Shown: positions 26,271 through 35,378 of the stretch, piece after piece
Numbering within the stretch: position 1 is the first letter of the stretch
How the letters are laid out: each line of letters starts with the position of its first letter
Assembly (NCBI GenBank): GCA_027067055.1
Contig: JAMOMK010000114.1
Coordinates: forward strand, 62,001 to 126,000
From: Lysobacterales bacterium
GTDB lineage: Bacteria > Pseudomonadota > Gammaproteobacteria > Xanthomonadales > Marinicellaceae
DNA: 64,000 nt
Direction of reading: 5' to 3'
Program-made: the position numbers and the translations under genes
Notes under the pieces: model-generated
Told to the model about the DNA's origin: nothing
Seen by the model: the letters and a program-made list of their open reading frames with translations, nothing else
The model's database searches: none

Positions 26271-27199
26271 GAGTCGTTCCCTAATCTGATTTTGGGATCT
26301 AACCATGCATAAAGCATATCAACAATAAGGTTGAATAGAGTTATTAGAACACCGACAAAAATGATGACCCCCATTACTAAGGTGTAATCTCGGTTCAATG
26401 CTCCTTGGACAAAATATTGTCCCAGCCCTGGGATGCCAAATATTTTTTCTATTACCACCGAGCCTGTTAAAATCCCAGCCGCCGCTGGTCCTAAATACGA
26501 TATGACTGGCATTAGTGCAGGTTTTATTGCATGTTTGCTAACGGTTTTGAATGTTGAAAGTCCTTTGGCTTTGGCGGTGCGAATATAGTCTTGTTTTAAA
26601 ATTTCTATCATCGAACCACGCATAATGCGCGCAATATAAGCAATATAATGTAAGGATAATGCGATAACTGGCAAAACCAAGTTTTGCCAATTGCCATTTG
26701 ACCAACCACCTGCTGGTAACCAGTTATTGTAAATAGCAAAAAACAAGATTAATAATGGTGCTATAACAAAACTAGGGATAGAAATCCCAGTCATGGCTGT
26801 TGACATGAGTGCGTAATCTAGCCAGCTATTTTGTTTCACCGCAGCAACTGTACCTAGTATGATGCCAGTTGATATTGCCAATAATAATGCCAAACCACCA
26901 ATAGTTAGTGATACAGGAAAGCCCTTGGCAATGAGTTCGGTAACGGTAAAATCCTTGTAGACAAAGGACGGTCCAAAATCGCCTTGTGCTATGTTTTTAA
27001 GGTAACGAAAATATTGCTGCGCTAAAGGTTCGTCCATGTGATACTTGGCTTGTATGCTTTTTAAAATTTCTGGTGGTAATTCTTTATCAGAATCAAAAGG
27101 TCCACCTGGTGCAATACGGATAAGAAAAAAAGCAATGGTGATTAAAATAAACAGCGTCGGGATTGTAGCAATAACCCGCTTAACTAGGTAGCTAAGCAT
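26267..27199 (-). CDS. oppB: Oligopeptide ABC transporter permease OppB
   Basis: 310 residues from ATG 27199. It starts MLSYLVKRVIATIPTLF and matches the E. coli OppB type closely: IRIAPGGPF, GDFGPSFVYKDFTV, the EAA loop RTAKAKGLSTFKTVSKHAIKP and a C-terminal DPKIRLG. Six transmembrane segments. Its start overlaps the APC permease stop by 8 bp, so translation is likely coupled. No OppA-type substrate-binding protein lies in this operon. Confidence 0.92.
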   Translation of the reverse strand: MLSYLVKRVIATIPTLFILITIAFFLIRIAPGGPFDSDKELPPEILKSIQAKYHMDEPLAQQYFRYLKNIAQGDFGPSFVYKDFTVTELIAKGFPVSLTIGGLALLLAISTGIILGTVAAVKQNSWLDYALMSTAMTGISIPSFVIAPLLILFFAIYNNWLPAGGWSNGNWQNLVLPVIALSLHYIAYIARIMRGSMIEILKQDYIRTAKAKGLSTFKTVSKHAIKPALMPVISYLGPAAAGILTGSVVIEKIFGIPGLGQYFVQGALNRDYTLVMGVIIFVGVLITLFNLIVDMLYAWLDPKIRLGNDS

Positions 27200-28514
27200 T
27201 GACTTTTTTAGGACGGGAATAAACCCAAGCAAAAAAGAACAATAAACAATACAGTACTAGTATAGCAATCATTTGTTGTGGTTTGTTTTGAAATTCATAA
27301 TACAAAATCAGGATGCCACCTAAAGCCAATCCAACAATCGAACTAATGGTTATAAAAACAGAAGAGTTGGTCTTATCTCTTATCTTGAAATTGGCAATTG
27401 CCATGAGCAAGGAGACTAATAAAAATGTAATGCTACCGAACTCTAAAATAAGTTGTAGACCTCCGATAGTGATTAAGATACAGGCAATAAATGACATGGT
27501 GATGATTGCTTGAACAGGTATGCTTTGTTTTCTTTTGGTTAAAAAATGTGGGAAATAACCGTCTGCGGCAATAACTGCCATTTGCCTAGAAGAGCCAAAT
27601 AATGTACCACTTATAGCACTACTGCTGGCTAAAAGTGCTCCAAAAATCACTAAGTTAGCTCCCATCGAGCCTAAAACATCTTGTGCTCCTGATGCTAATG
27701 CGTATTCTTGGTTTTTAATAATGTCATTTATTGGTATGGCGTACAATGCACCAATGGCAATGACAACATAAATCAAAACGGCTAAAAATATTGCACTATA
27801 AATGGCTCGTGGAATATTTTTTTCAGGTTGACTCATTTCATTAACTGCATTGATGACTAACTGGAAGCCTTCATATGCAACAAATGTAATAGAAGCAACA
27901 ATCAATATGCTAAGTGTTGATGAGTGTTCAATATCAGAGCCTAGTTGTTGGATAAAAGTAGTAAAATCACTTTGTCCATTTTGAATTAGTACAAATGAAA
28001 TAAAGCCAAGAATGAGTAATTTAGAATAAACCATTAAATCCTCTAGCTTGCCCATTCCCTTTACACTAGCGATATTAATAATGGCAAAAACTATGATAAT
28101 GCCTATTGCTATGAGTTTTCTAACCCATAAATTATTGGCAAATTCGAACGAGCTAATGGCATAGGATGCAAAAGTATAAGCATAGAGTGCCAAGGTGCTA
28201 ATATAGCCAAAAATCACAAACCATCCAATCGTAGAGGCAGCTAACTTAGAGTTTGGGTAAGTGAGTTTGTAAAAAGAATAGGTGGCACCTTCTTCTTGAT
28301 AAAAAACTCCTAGTTTAACGTAAGAGTAGGCAGCTAATGATGCAATAAACCCGCCGATTATTATAGCTACAGGAGTAAGGTAGCCTATTAGTGCAACAGA
28401 GATACCCAAAATAGTAAAAATCCCTCCGCCAACCATGCCACCTAAGGCAATGGCTATGAGTTCGAGCAATCCTAGATTTTTGTCTCTTTTTCGGTGGATA
28501 GACTTCATTGCCAA
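27192..28514 (-). CDS. APC superfamily amino acid permease
   Basis: 440 residues with 12 hydrophobic segments. TM1 has the substrate-binding GGMVGGGIFTILG motif, with unwound glycine stretch. Amino acid/polyamine/organocation (APC) secondary transporter of the inner membrane; substrate unknown. It is the first of the APC-oppB-oppC-oppDF run, overlapping oppB by 8 bp, and lies 8 bp downstream of an M48 protease. This is an unusual place for a secondary amino acid transporter and suggests uptake of peptides and their products is made together. Confidence 0.87.
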   Translation of the reverse strand: MAMKSIHRKRDKNLGLLELIAIALGGMVGGGIFTILGISVALIGYLTPVAIIIGGFIASLAAYSYVKLGVFYQEEGATYSFYKLTYPNSKLAASTIGWFVIFGYISTLALYAYTFASYAISSFEFANNLWVRKLIAIGIIIVFAIINIASVKGMGKLEDLMVYSKLLILGFISFVLIQNGQSDFTTFIQQLGSDIEHSSTLSILIVASITFVAYEGFQLVINAVNEMSQPEKNIPRAIYSAIFLAVLIYVVIAIGALYAIPINDIIKNQEYALASGAQDVLGSMGANLVIFGALLASSSAISGTLFGSSRQMAVIAADGYFPHFLTKRKQSIPVQAIITMSFIACILITIGGLQLILEFGSITFLLVSLLMAIANFKIRDKTNSSVFITISSIVGLALGGILILYYEFQNKPQQMIAILVLYCLLFFFAWVYSRPKKVNA

Positions 28515-28522
28515 TCCTTTTA

Positions 28523-29353
28523 TTATTGACAGCGTGGGTTTTTGCCATTGGCGTTAGCTTGTTTTTGTAACTCAAGGGCTTGTGGCATATGGTTTGTTAG
28601 TTTTCCGATACGTTTTTCGGGGTTTGGGTGAGTTGACATAAATTGTGGTTGACGTTTTTCACCACTAGCTTTTGCCATGTTTTGCCATAGGTTGACGCTT
28701 TGACGAGGATTGAAGCCTGCCTTTGCCATTAAATTTAAGCCAAATAAGTCTGCTTCACTTTCATGGGTGCGACTAAATGGTAGTAAAACACCAAACTGTG
28801 CACCCAGTCCAAGTGCTGACATCAGGGCTTTTTGAGAGCCCTGATTTTGCATTTTATTTCTGCTGATTGCCTCGGTGGTTTGCATAGCAATCTCTAACCC
28901 CATTTGTTGTGAGACGCGTTCTGCGCCATGTCGTGATAATACATGAGCCACTTCGTGCCCAATGACTGTTGCCAGCTGATCCTGGTTGGTTGCTACGTTT
29001 AGTAAGCCTGTATGTACACCAATTTTCCCACCAGGAAGAGCAAAAGCATTGGCAGAATTGTCTTCAAATACGACTACTTCCCATGCTTGTGTGCGCCATT
29101 TTTCTGGAAGTTCGTTGACGATGGCATTGGCAACACAGCTTACGTAGCTTTGTGCTTGGGGGTTGCTTGAGACTTTACTGGAGGTTTTCATTTTAGTAAA
29201 TGAAGCCATGCCCATTTTATTCATTTCATTATCACCAATAAGGATAAATTGTTTTCTGCCCATGGGAGAAGTGGCACAGGATGTGATGAAAATTGTAATG
29301 CAGAGCAATAAAGCAACATTTTTGGTGAGTGATAATCTATTAAATTTTTTCAT
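28523..29353 (-). CDS. M48 family zinc metalloprotease lipoprotein (LoiP/YggG-like)
   Basis: 276 residues from ATG 29353, seven codons inside a longer frame; this start gives a proper lipoprotein signal with lipobox ITSC near residue 26. Zinc site HEVAH near 135 and the distal glutamate in HESEADLFG. The following THPNPEKRI is also typical of M48 periplasmic quality-control proteases (LoiP/BepA). It cleaves misfolded envelope proteins in the family. It leads into the APC permease with an 8-bp gap. Confidence 0.87.
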   Translation of the reverse strand: MKKFNRLSLTKNVALLLCITIFITSCATSPMGRKQFILIGDNEMNKMGMASFTKMKTSSKVSSNPQAQSYVSCVANAIVNELPEKWRTQAWEVVVFEDNSANAFALPGGKIGVHTGLLNVATNQDQLATVIGHEVAHVLSRHGAERVSQQMGLEIAMQTTEAISRNKMQNQGSQKALMSALGLGAQFGVLLPFSRTHESEADLFGLNLMAKAGFNPRQSVNLWQNMAKASGEKRQPQFMSTHPNPEKRIGKLTNHMPQALELQKQANANGKNPRCQ

Positions 29354-29536
29354 GTTAGTATCTATCTGTATCAAAGCTTAATAGTTTAGTATTGTAGCTC
29401 AACGAGGCTCTGATAAATAGAAAAATTTTAGGCTTTTACTTTTTAGGGTATTCTGAAAAATAGAGACAGCCCAGTAAGACTTAAAGCGTGTAGCTACGAG
29501 ATGAAATTGAAAATGCTATTCGAGATAAATAAAAAT

Positions 29537-29812
29537 TTATTGTGCACTTGAGAGTAATTGCATGAGTTGATTTATGGCTCTTTCTATGTCATTGGTAGTA
29601 GTGTTTTTTGATTCGTGGAGTTGAGATAGAATATTTTTGCATTGACGAGAAATTTCATCAAAGCCATAGCCACCACTAGATCCAGCTAGCTTGTGAACTA
29701 AGTCGTGCAAGAGTTTCATGTCATGTTTTTCCCATGCATCTTCAACCCCTTCTAGCTTTGCTGGAAAGCTAGAAAGGTATTTTTTTCGCAGTGCTGCAAA
29801 TTTGTCAGGCAT
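29537..29812 (-). CDS. HPt (histidine phosphotransfer) domain protein
   Basis: 91-residue four-helix HPt protein. The phosphorylatable histidine is His40 in LVHKLAGSSGGYGF, the canonical HxLxGSS pattern. Stand-alone HPt proteins relay phosphate between hybrid kinases and response regulators in the cytoplasm. It is 4 bp downstream of the OmpA/cadherin-like gene, clearly the same operon. No hybrid kinase is nearby; the local kinase (16081) lacks a receiver. Confidence 0.82.
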   Translation of the reverse strand: MPDKFAALRKKYLSSFPAKLEGVEDAWEKHDMKLLHDLVHKLAGSSGGYGFDEISRQCKNILSQLHESKNTTTNDIERAINQLMQLLSSAQ

Positions 29813-29816
29813 TCAT

Positions 29817-32096
29817 TTAATCTTCAACACACATAATTACCCTAGCAGTTGACGTGTTACCGTGACTGTCTGTAATTGTGTAGGTAAAAGGGTCTTCGCC
29901 ACGAAATAGAAGCGGTGCTTGATAGTGCATAGTTCCATCTTCATTAACGCTTAGTGTTCCCCTTAGGTTGGTTGTGTCAACTGAGACAACAGAAATTACA
30001 TCACCATCAATATCAGAATCATTTTCTAATGGATTAAGGTCAAAAGAACCATTTAATGGCACAAAATATAAGTCATCGACCGCAGTTGGCGCGCTATTGG
30101 CTGGTTCTTGAACGGCAACAGTAACTACTGCAGTGCTTTGGGCACCTTCTTCATCTTCGATTGTGTAGGTGAATGTGTCTGTTCCCATGAAGCCCAGGTT
30201 TGCTTGATAGGTAACGGTACCACCTGAGTTTATAATAACTGAGCCGTTTTGACCTTGAGTAACAGAAACAATCGATAAAACAGAGCCGTCACTATCAGAG
30301 TCATTATTAATAACATTAATAGTAAGAGGTTCCGTTCCTGTGGCAATGACAGAATCGTCGGTTGCAACTGGGGCATTGTTTTCTACAGTGATTGTTACCT
30401 GTGCCTGTGCTTGGTCGCCGTGCCCATCATCAACAGTATATTGGATAATATCTTCGCCTATAAATCCAGTGTTTGGTGTATAGGTAATAGAAGTACCGTT
30501 GTTGACAACTGTTCCATTACTTGGTTGACTGACATTTGTAATAGATAAGTCGTCGTTTTCAGGGTCAGAATCATTGGTTAAAACATCAATTAAAGTCGCG
30601 TCTGAATTTCTTAAAACAGTGAGAGCATCACTGTTTGCAACTGGAGCAGTATTTAATACCACTACAGCTCCTAAAGTTGTGATTGACTCTTTTTCTTCAA
30701 ATTTATATACATCAACGGTTCTTTTATGTTTGGCTGGGTTGCGAAGAGCACGGGCCAACCATGAAGGTGCTATTTTAATAGGTTGTTTAACCCACTTAAC
30801 AGGCACTTCATCTGCAGCTACAACGCCTTGCTTGAAGTCTTCTTCTATTGATAAGAAGCTAATTGCAACTCTTCTGTTCTTGGCAATATCTGGTCCATTG
30901 TTGTCAAAGGCAGGCTCACTTTCTCCTTTGCCTGAAGATTGAATTTCACTAATGCTAATTCCTTGAGAGGCAAAGAAGTCCTGAGCTGCCTTGGCTCTTT
31001 TTTCAGAAAGCTTTTGATTGTACTGGTCTGTTCCTAGCCAACAGGTGTGACCAACAATATTTATTTTAGAGCCTAATTTGAGAGATTTGATTTGGTTAGT
31101 AACATCAATTAACATAGCTTTAGTATCTTCTCGCAAAACAGCCGAGTCAAGATTGAAAAAAGCCATTGAAGATAAATCAATTTTATTTTGTACAACTGTA
31201 CGGCGTTGTTCTTTTAGTTGTGCTAGTGCAACCTCATCAACAACTTTCACTTCTTCATAGCGTTCCGTTGGTTGGAAAGTCTTGCCAAAGTCATAGCGGT
31301 ACATTAAAAATGCACGCGTGTCGCTTTTATCGGTTACAAAATCACCGTCTTTGGAGAGGGATTCAACGTGTAAAGCAATAGAGTGACCAGTGTTGGCAAA
31401 GTATTTTTCAACATCAATACTTGCGGTAAATTGGTTAGAGTTGAAATCGCCAGTTTCATAATCTAAGCCGCCAGTAAGACGCACTAAGTTGCTATCAAAG
31501 TATTTGCCCAATCTTCCACCTAGACCCCAGTCATATGGCTGCTCATAAATTCGTGTAATGTCTTCAATAGTACGGGCCTGGTTGGTAATATGATTGCCAG
31601 AGGTTCCGACAATAATATCATCGGTAAAAACTGAGAGATCATTAATTAGTCTGCGCCCAGTTGTGGCTTTGCTGCCATAAGCGTTCCAAAACAAGTCTTC
31701 GGACTCGCGTCCGCCACCGATGGAAAACTTCCTGTCATCAAAAGTATTTTGGTCGAGGGCAAAAAAGAATTTGTTTACTTTGTAGTCTTGAGCGTTATCA
31801 ATCAAGGCTTGTTCGCTTTGTGCTGAAATCCAGTGGTAATCTAGCTCAATGCCACCAGCACCATCAGAATACCACGCTTGCCCCATCCAGTTTGAACGGT
31901 AAGTCGTATTGAATGATTTTAGAAAATCGCCAATAAAATTTCCATTTTCAGTAATGCCAACTCCAAGACGTGTTTCATCACCAGAGTAAGCAAGGTTAAT
32001 TTGGTCAAGAGACTGAAGTTCGTTAGAGTTTTGTGCGCTTGCTGTAAAAGTAGCAAGAATTGCGGTCAAGAGTGCGTTTTTTTTAGCCGTTTTCAT
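29817..32096 (-). CDS. Outer-membrane barrel + OmpA domain + three cadherin-like repeats
   Basis: 759 residues from ATG 32096 (signal MKTAKKNALLTAILATFTASA). Residues ~30-285 look like an outer-membrane beta-barrel (inverse-autotransporter-like: aromatic alternating strands, SIGGGRESEDLFW). Residues ~315-425 are an OmpA C-terminal domain with VGHT and SEKRAKAAQDFF, the peptidoglycan-binding site. After a 60-residue basic linker come three ~90-residue Ig/cadherin-like (Big_9 or VCBS-type) repeats. Each starts NxAPVAxxD and contains ND-SDP/DSDGD and Y-TIxDxxG. The order is unusual because repeats follow a periplasmic domain. Cotranscribed with the HPt gene. Confidence 0.75.
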   Translation of the reverse strand: MKTAKKNALLTAILATFTASAQNSNELQSLDQINLAYSGDETRLGVGITENGNFIGDFLKSFNTTYRSNWMGQAWYSDGAGGIELDYHWISAQSEQALIDNAQDYKVNKFFFALDQNTFDDRKFSIGGGRESEDLFWNAYGSKATTGRRLINDLSVFTDDIIVGTSGNHITNQARTIEDITRIYEQPYDWGLGGRLGKYFDSNLVRLTGGLDYETGDFNSNQFTASIDVEKYFANTGHSIALHVESLSKDGDFVTDKSDTRAFLMYRYDFGKTFQPTERYEEVKVVDEVALAQLKEQRRTVVQNKIDLSSMAFFNLDSAVLREDTKAMLIDVTNQIKSLKLGSKINIVGHTCWLGTDQYNQKLSEKRAKAAQDFFASQGISISEIQSSGKGESEPAFDNNGPDIAKNRRVAISFLSIEEDFKQGVVAADEVPVKWVKQPIKIAPSWLARALRNPAKHKRTVDVYKFEEKESITTLGAVVVLNTAPVANSDALTVLRNSDATLIDVLTNDSDPENDDLSITNVSQPSNGTVVNNGTSITYTPNTGFIGEDIIQYTVDDGHGDQAQAQVTITVENNAPVATDDSVIATGTEPLTINVINNDSDSDGSVLSIVSVTQGQNGSVIINSGGTVTYQANLGFMGTDTFTYTIEDEEGAQSTAVVTVAVQEPANSAPTAVDDLYFVPLNGSFDLNPLENDSDIDGDVISVVSVDTTNLRGTLSVNEDGTMHYQAPLLFRGEDPFTYTITDSHGNTSTARVIMCVED

Positions 32097-32422
32097 AAGT
32101 AACTGGTGCATTGATAGGTTGAATTAACAGCATTTTAACAAATTAATGGCTTAATTCATACAGTTTAATAGGGTGTTGAAGATAAATGTAAGGTTATTAG
32201 AGCAAGATTTAGTTTGCAGGCCATGTTTTATCATGTTCGGCAGAAAGGAGGTGGTTAGATGCAAAAGTGGTTAATGTGATGGATTGGTTTTATTCAAAAA
32301 CTTCCGTACCTAATGGAGATGCGAATAATTTGCATGAGATGAGGTTATTGTAATAATTTCTTATTCATTTAAGCAGATAAACAGTATAATGGTGGTTGAT
32401 TTCACAACAGATAAGAAAAAAT
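32097..32422. other. 326-bp intergenic region with a perfect Shine-Dalgarno and two tiny ORFs
   Basis: Divergent region between the OmpA-like gene and the isocitrate dehydrogenase. AGGAGGT at 32246-32252 is an exact anti-16S match, 6 bp before ATG 32259. It would translate a six-codon peptide (MQKWLM) whose TGA overlaps the ATG of a 24-codon ORF (32279-32353). No other gene is seen. This may be a leader, a small-protein gene or a remnant. Confidence 0.4.
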
Positions 32423-33427
32423 ATGAGTAATAAAATAACTATTATTAATGGGGACGGAATCGGACCTGAAATTATGGAAGCCACTTTGCGTGTTTTAGAT
32501 GCTGTTGGAGCAGAGCTGGAATACGAACATGTGGATGCTGGCTTGATGGCATTAGAAAAGCATGGAAATTTATTGCCAGAAGATACTTTGGCAGCAATTG
32601 CAAAGAACAAAGTGTGTTTAAAAGGTCCATTAACAACGCCAATTGGAAAGGGGTTTAGTTCAATAAATGTGGCTTTACGCAGACATTTTAAATTGTATGC
32701 TAATATTCGTCCAGCCATTACCTTTCCTGGAACAAAGTCAAAGTTTGATGACATTGATATTATAACAGTAAGAGAAAATACCGAAGGGGCTTACCGCCAA
32801 GAAGGCCAATTTATTAATGAAGAACGAACAGTAGCAAAAGCGGAAATTGTTATTACTCGTGAAGCGTGTGAAAACATTATACGCTACGCATTTGATATTG
32901 CGGTAAAAGCTGATCGTAAAAAAGTCACGGCAGTGCACAAAGCCAATATAATGAAAACGGTATCAGGATTGTTTTTAGAAGTGGCAGAAGAAGTGGCAAA
33001 AGAATACCCGCAAATTGAATTCAACACATTAATCGTTGATAACACTTGTATGCAGTTGGTAATGAATCCTCAGCAATTTGACATTATAGTAACAACCAAC
33101 CTTTTTGGAGACATAATTTCTGACTTATGTGCTGGATTGATTGGCGGATTAGGAATGGCACCAGGTGCTAATATTGGAACAGATTCTGCGATATTTGAAG
33201 CGGTGCATGGTTCAGCTCCAGATATTGCTGGAAAGAAAATTGCTAATCCAACAGCGTTGGTGTTGGCAGCAGCGCTTATGTTGGAACATATGGGTATGCA
33301 TGATAAAGCCATAAAAATCCGTCAAGCTATTCGTGGCGTTTTAAGTGATAAGGATCGCTTAACTGGTGATTTAGGTGGTGCGTCTAAGACAGCAGATTTT
33401 ACTGATGCAATAATTGAACGACTCTAG
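32423..33427 (+). CDS. NAD-dependent isocitrate dehydrogenase (IDH/IPMDH family)
   Basis: 334 residues from ATG 32423; the longer upstream start lacks an RBS. Oxidative decarboxylation of isocitrate to 2-oxoglutarate in the TCA cycle. NGDGIGPEI at residues 8-16 and SINVALRRHFKLYANIRP form the substrate loop. RENTEGAY is the family signature. HGSAPDIAGK has Asp-Ile in the cofactor pocket, the NAD-type choice; NADP enzymes have Lys-Tyr there. Length fits NAD-IDH of gammaproteobacteria. Isopropylmalate or homoisocitrate dehydrogenases remain possible, but no leu genes are near. Confidence 0.85.
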   Translation: MSNKITIINGDGIGPEIMEATLRVLDAVGAELEYEHVDAGLMALEKHGNLLPEDTLAAIAKNKVCLKGPLTTPIGKGFSSINVALRRHFKLYANIRPAITFPGTKSKFDDIDIITVRENTEGAYRQEGQFINEERTVAKAEIVITREACENIIRYAFDIAVKADRKKVTAVHKANIMKTVSGLFLEVAEEVAKEYPQIEFNTLIVDNTCMQLVMNPQQFDIIVTTNLFGDIISDLCAGLIGGLGMAPGANIGTDSAIFEAVHGSAPDIAGKKIANPTALVLAAALMLEHMGMHDKAIKIRQAIRGVLSDKDRLTGDLGGASKTADFTDAIIERL

Positions 33428-33493
33428 AGTTAAATGAAATACTGGGAGTTTGTTCGAGAATGGGAAACCTACTGCGACAAAGCTAAATTTGGA

Positions 33494-33820
33494 CATCTTT
33501 TCGTCCTGAATTACGGTATTATACCGCAGGGTTAATATGTCAATCAACGTCAAGTACTGTCTTTACCCGAAGCTGTACGAAAAATGACTTCACAATCAGC
33601 TCAAATATTAGGTATAAATGATTAGAGGAGTTCTTCAAGTCGGTAAAAAGGCAGATATTATTATCATTTTGACTCTAACAAGGTTAAGGCCATGGTCAGT
33701 CATCCAAAACCTCATCAGCTAGCCCAAGGCTTTGATACTATTATAGTCAATGGTAAAGTTGCCAGGCGCGAAGGAAAAATGTCTGAAAGTTATTTTGGTA
33801 AGGTGCTTAAGCCAAATTAA
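33494..33820 (+). pseudogene. Decayed amidohydrolase (N-acyl-D-amino-acid deacylase type), C-terminal part
   Basis: Pieces in two frames on the plus strand read, in order, NYGIIPQG-stop-YVNQRQVLSLPEAVRKMTSQSAQILGIND (stop), RGVLQVGKKADIIII, then DSNKVKAMVSHPKPHQLAQGFDTIIVNGKVARREGKM to a stop at 33820. These correspond to the C-terminal region of D-aminoacylase-like amidohydrolases: LPEAVRKMTS, GVLxxGKKADI and FDxxIVNGKxxxxxGK. At least one internal stop and two frameshifts are visible; the upstream catalytic half is gone. It lies beside an MFS transporter that could once have been its partner. Confidence 0.6.
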
Positions 33821-33865
33821 TATCTAAACTTACTTCTACAAATTTCGTAACTGCTCACACCCTGC

Positions 33866-33911
33866 CGTCATTACCACGAAGGCACTAATCTCATACATAA
33901 TTATGTATGAG
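33866..33911. repeat. Degenerate palindromic-element arm and 22-bp perfect palindrome
   Basis: 33866-33892 resembles the left arm of the 6654 element (CGTCATT, CGAAGGCA, AATCTC kept, several changes). It runs into CTCATACATAATTATGTATGAG at 33890-33911, a perfect palindrome. Likely a decayed copy with later changes. Confidence 0.45.
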
Positions 33912-33972
33912 GTGCATGTTGCCTATACGCCCACATGGGTGTGGGGAAGTATCATGGATGATACGCATAATT

Positions 33973-34015
33973 AGTGCTTGACCGATAAAGAAGTAATCTA
34001 CTGCGGGAAAGCACT
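33973..34015. repeat. Short repeat copy bracketing the MFS/metallophosphoesterase pair (left)
   Basis: 43 bp from AGTGCTTGACCGA to AAAGCACT; with flanking bases, TTAGTGCTT and AAGCACTAA form 9-bp inverted ends. Its first 40 bases match 36354-36393 at 37 of 40 positions in the same orientation. It appears to be an end-only derivative of the longer copy. Confidence 0.6.
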
Positions 34016-34070
34016 AAATAGCCAGCAGCCGGGACACTGCTTTTTTGTTTAGGAATTTAAAAGCAGGTTT

Positions 34071-35378
34071 CTAGCTTTCTTTTTTTAGTGAGGATTTGGT
34101 ATACTCAAGGTAAAGAAAACTAACCATTATCACAGTAGAAACAATAGAAGTTACAATTAAAATTAATATGAAATTTTGCCAGCCGCCGTCTTTGTTTGCC
34201 ACTTCACCACCAACAAAATCAAATATCATTGCACCAAAGTATGCAAGAGCATCAATTAGACCCACCAAAAGCCCGCAATGCTTGCCGCCAAAATTAATCG
34301 AAAAAACACTCATCGGTATATAATAGGAGGGTGAAATGGCTAAACCAAATAAAAATATCAATACAATAGTCAATACTAATTCTAAATCAGCATTCCATTC
34401 AATAGTGCCTAAAAAATAAAGGCTTAACAAGCAAAGAATGGCAACCACAAGTGTTGCACCAAAAACGAAGATAACATTCTTGCTAGATAAGCGGTCATAA
34501 ATAAATCCAGCAGAAAATACCGCTACTAGACAACCTAAAGGAAATGCTGCTGAGGCCATGCCAGCCTGAGCTGGCGCTAGGCTAAATGTCTGGCTAAGAT
34601 AAATAGGTATAAATACCTGAAATTCAAACAAAACTGCTAGCGATGAAATGCCAAGGCTAATCAGCCAAAAACGTGGACTTTTAATAAACACCAGAATAGC
34701 ACCTAGAGCACCAACACCATTGAGCGGATGGCTTTTAAACCAAGCTGATAATTCGTCTACCGTTTGTTCTGATTCATCGGATAGCTCACCAGTTTCTTGC
34801 CAAGATTTTTTTAAATATCTTGGTAGTATAATCGCGCTTAAAAGAGCAATGGCACCGGCGATAAAAAACAAGCCACGCCACGTCATTACTAATAATAGGC
34901 TACTCAATAATAATGTAGTTGCAACCGAACTGATTCTTGAGCTGGTGGCAATAAATCCCCACACTCTTCCATGTTTGGCATGAGTAAACCAAACACGAAT
35001 AATATTGGCCATCGAAGGCCAACCTGCGGACTTTGCAAATATGGTTAAAAAGTAAAGTGCAAAAAAAGCGGTATTACTTGAAAGTGTACCAAAGACTATA
35101 GTGGTTATTGCTGCCATGGCGATAGCGGCAATGAAAATTTTTGTACCCCCGATTTTATCGGCCAAAACACCATTGGTGAGTTTGCCAGTCAGATTACCTG
35201 CCGTCCCCCAACCTAATATTGCGCCAAAAGAAGCCGTATCTAATGCTAATTCAGGGTCGAGTAACATCGCTGGACCGGCAACTCCAACAACGGTACGACA
35301 AAGCATTAGCATCGCATAACCCATACACATGCTAACGACAATCTGAAATTCCCAACGCATATTCGCGGTATTTTTCAT
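34071..35378 (-). CDS. MFS transporter (UhpC/GlpT-like or organic anion type)
   Basis: 435 residues with 12 hydrophobic segments in two halves around a charged central loop (KKSWQETGELSDESEQ). The TM2-3 loop DKIGG is the MFS signature, and the TM4-5 region GWPSMANIIRVWF resembles organophosphate/sugar-phosphate and hexuronate MFS families. Substrate unknown. It overlaps the metallophosphoesterase upstream by 4 bp (ATGA). The decayed deacylase lies downstream. Confidence 0.82.
   Translation of the reverse strand: MKNTANMRWEFQIVVSMCMGYAMLMLCRTVVGVAGPAMLLDPELALDTASFGAILGWGTAGNLTGKLTNGVLADKIGGTKIFIAAIAMAAITTIVFGTLSSNTAFFALYFLTIFAKSAGWPSMANIIRVWFTHAKHGRVWGFIATSSRISSVATTLLLSSLLLVMTWRGLFFIAGAIALLSAIILPRYLKKSWQETGELSDESEQTVDELSAWFKSHPLNGVGALGAILVFIKSPRFWLISLGISSLAVLFEFQVFIPIYLSQTFSLAPAQAGMASAAFPLGCLVAVFSAGFIYDRLSSKNVIFVFGATLVVAILCLLSLYFLGTIEWNADLELVLTIVLIFLFGLAISPSYYIPMSVFSINFGGKHCGLLVGLIDALAYFGAMIFDFVGGEVANKDGGWQNFILILIVTSIVSTVIMVSFLYLEYTKSSLKKES

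Noticed and set aside
33437-33541. 34-codon ORF after the isocitrate dehydrogenase
   Set aside because: The same frame continues past its stop into D-aminoacylase-like sequence, so it is part of the pseudogene.
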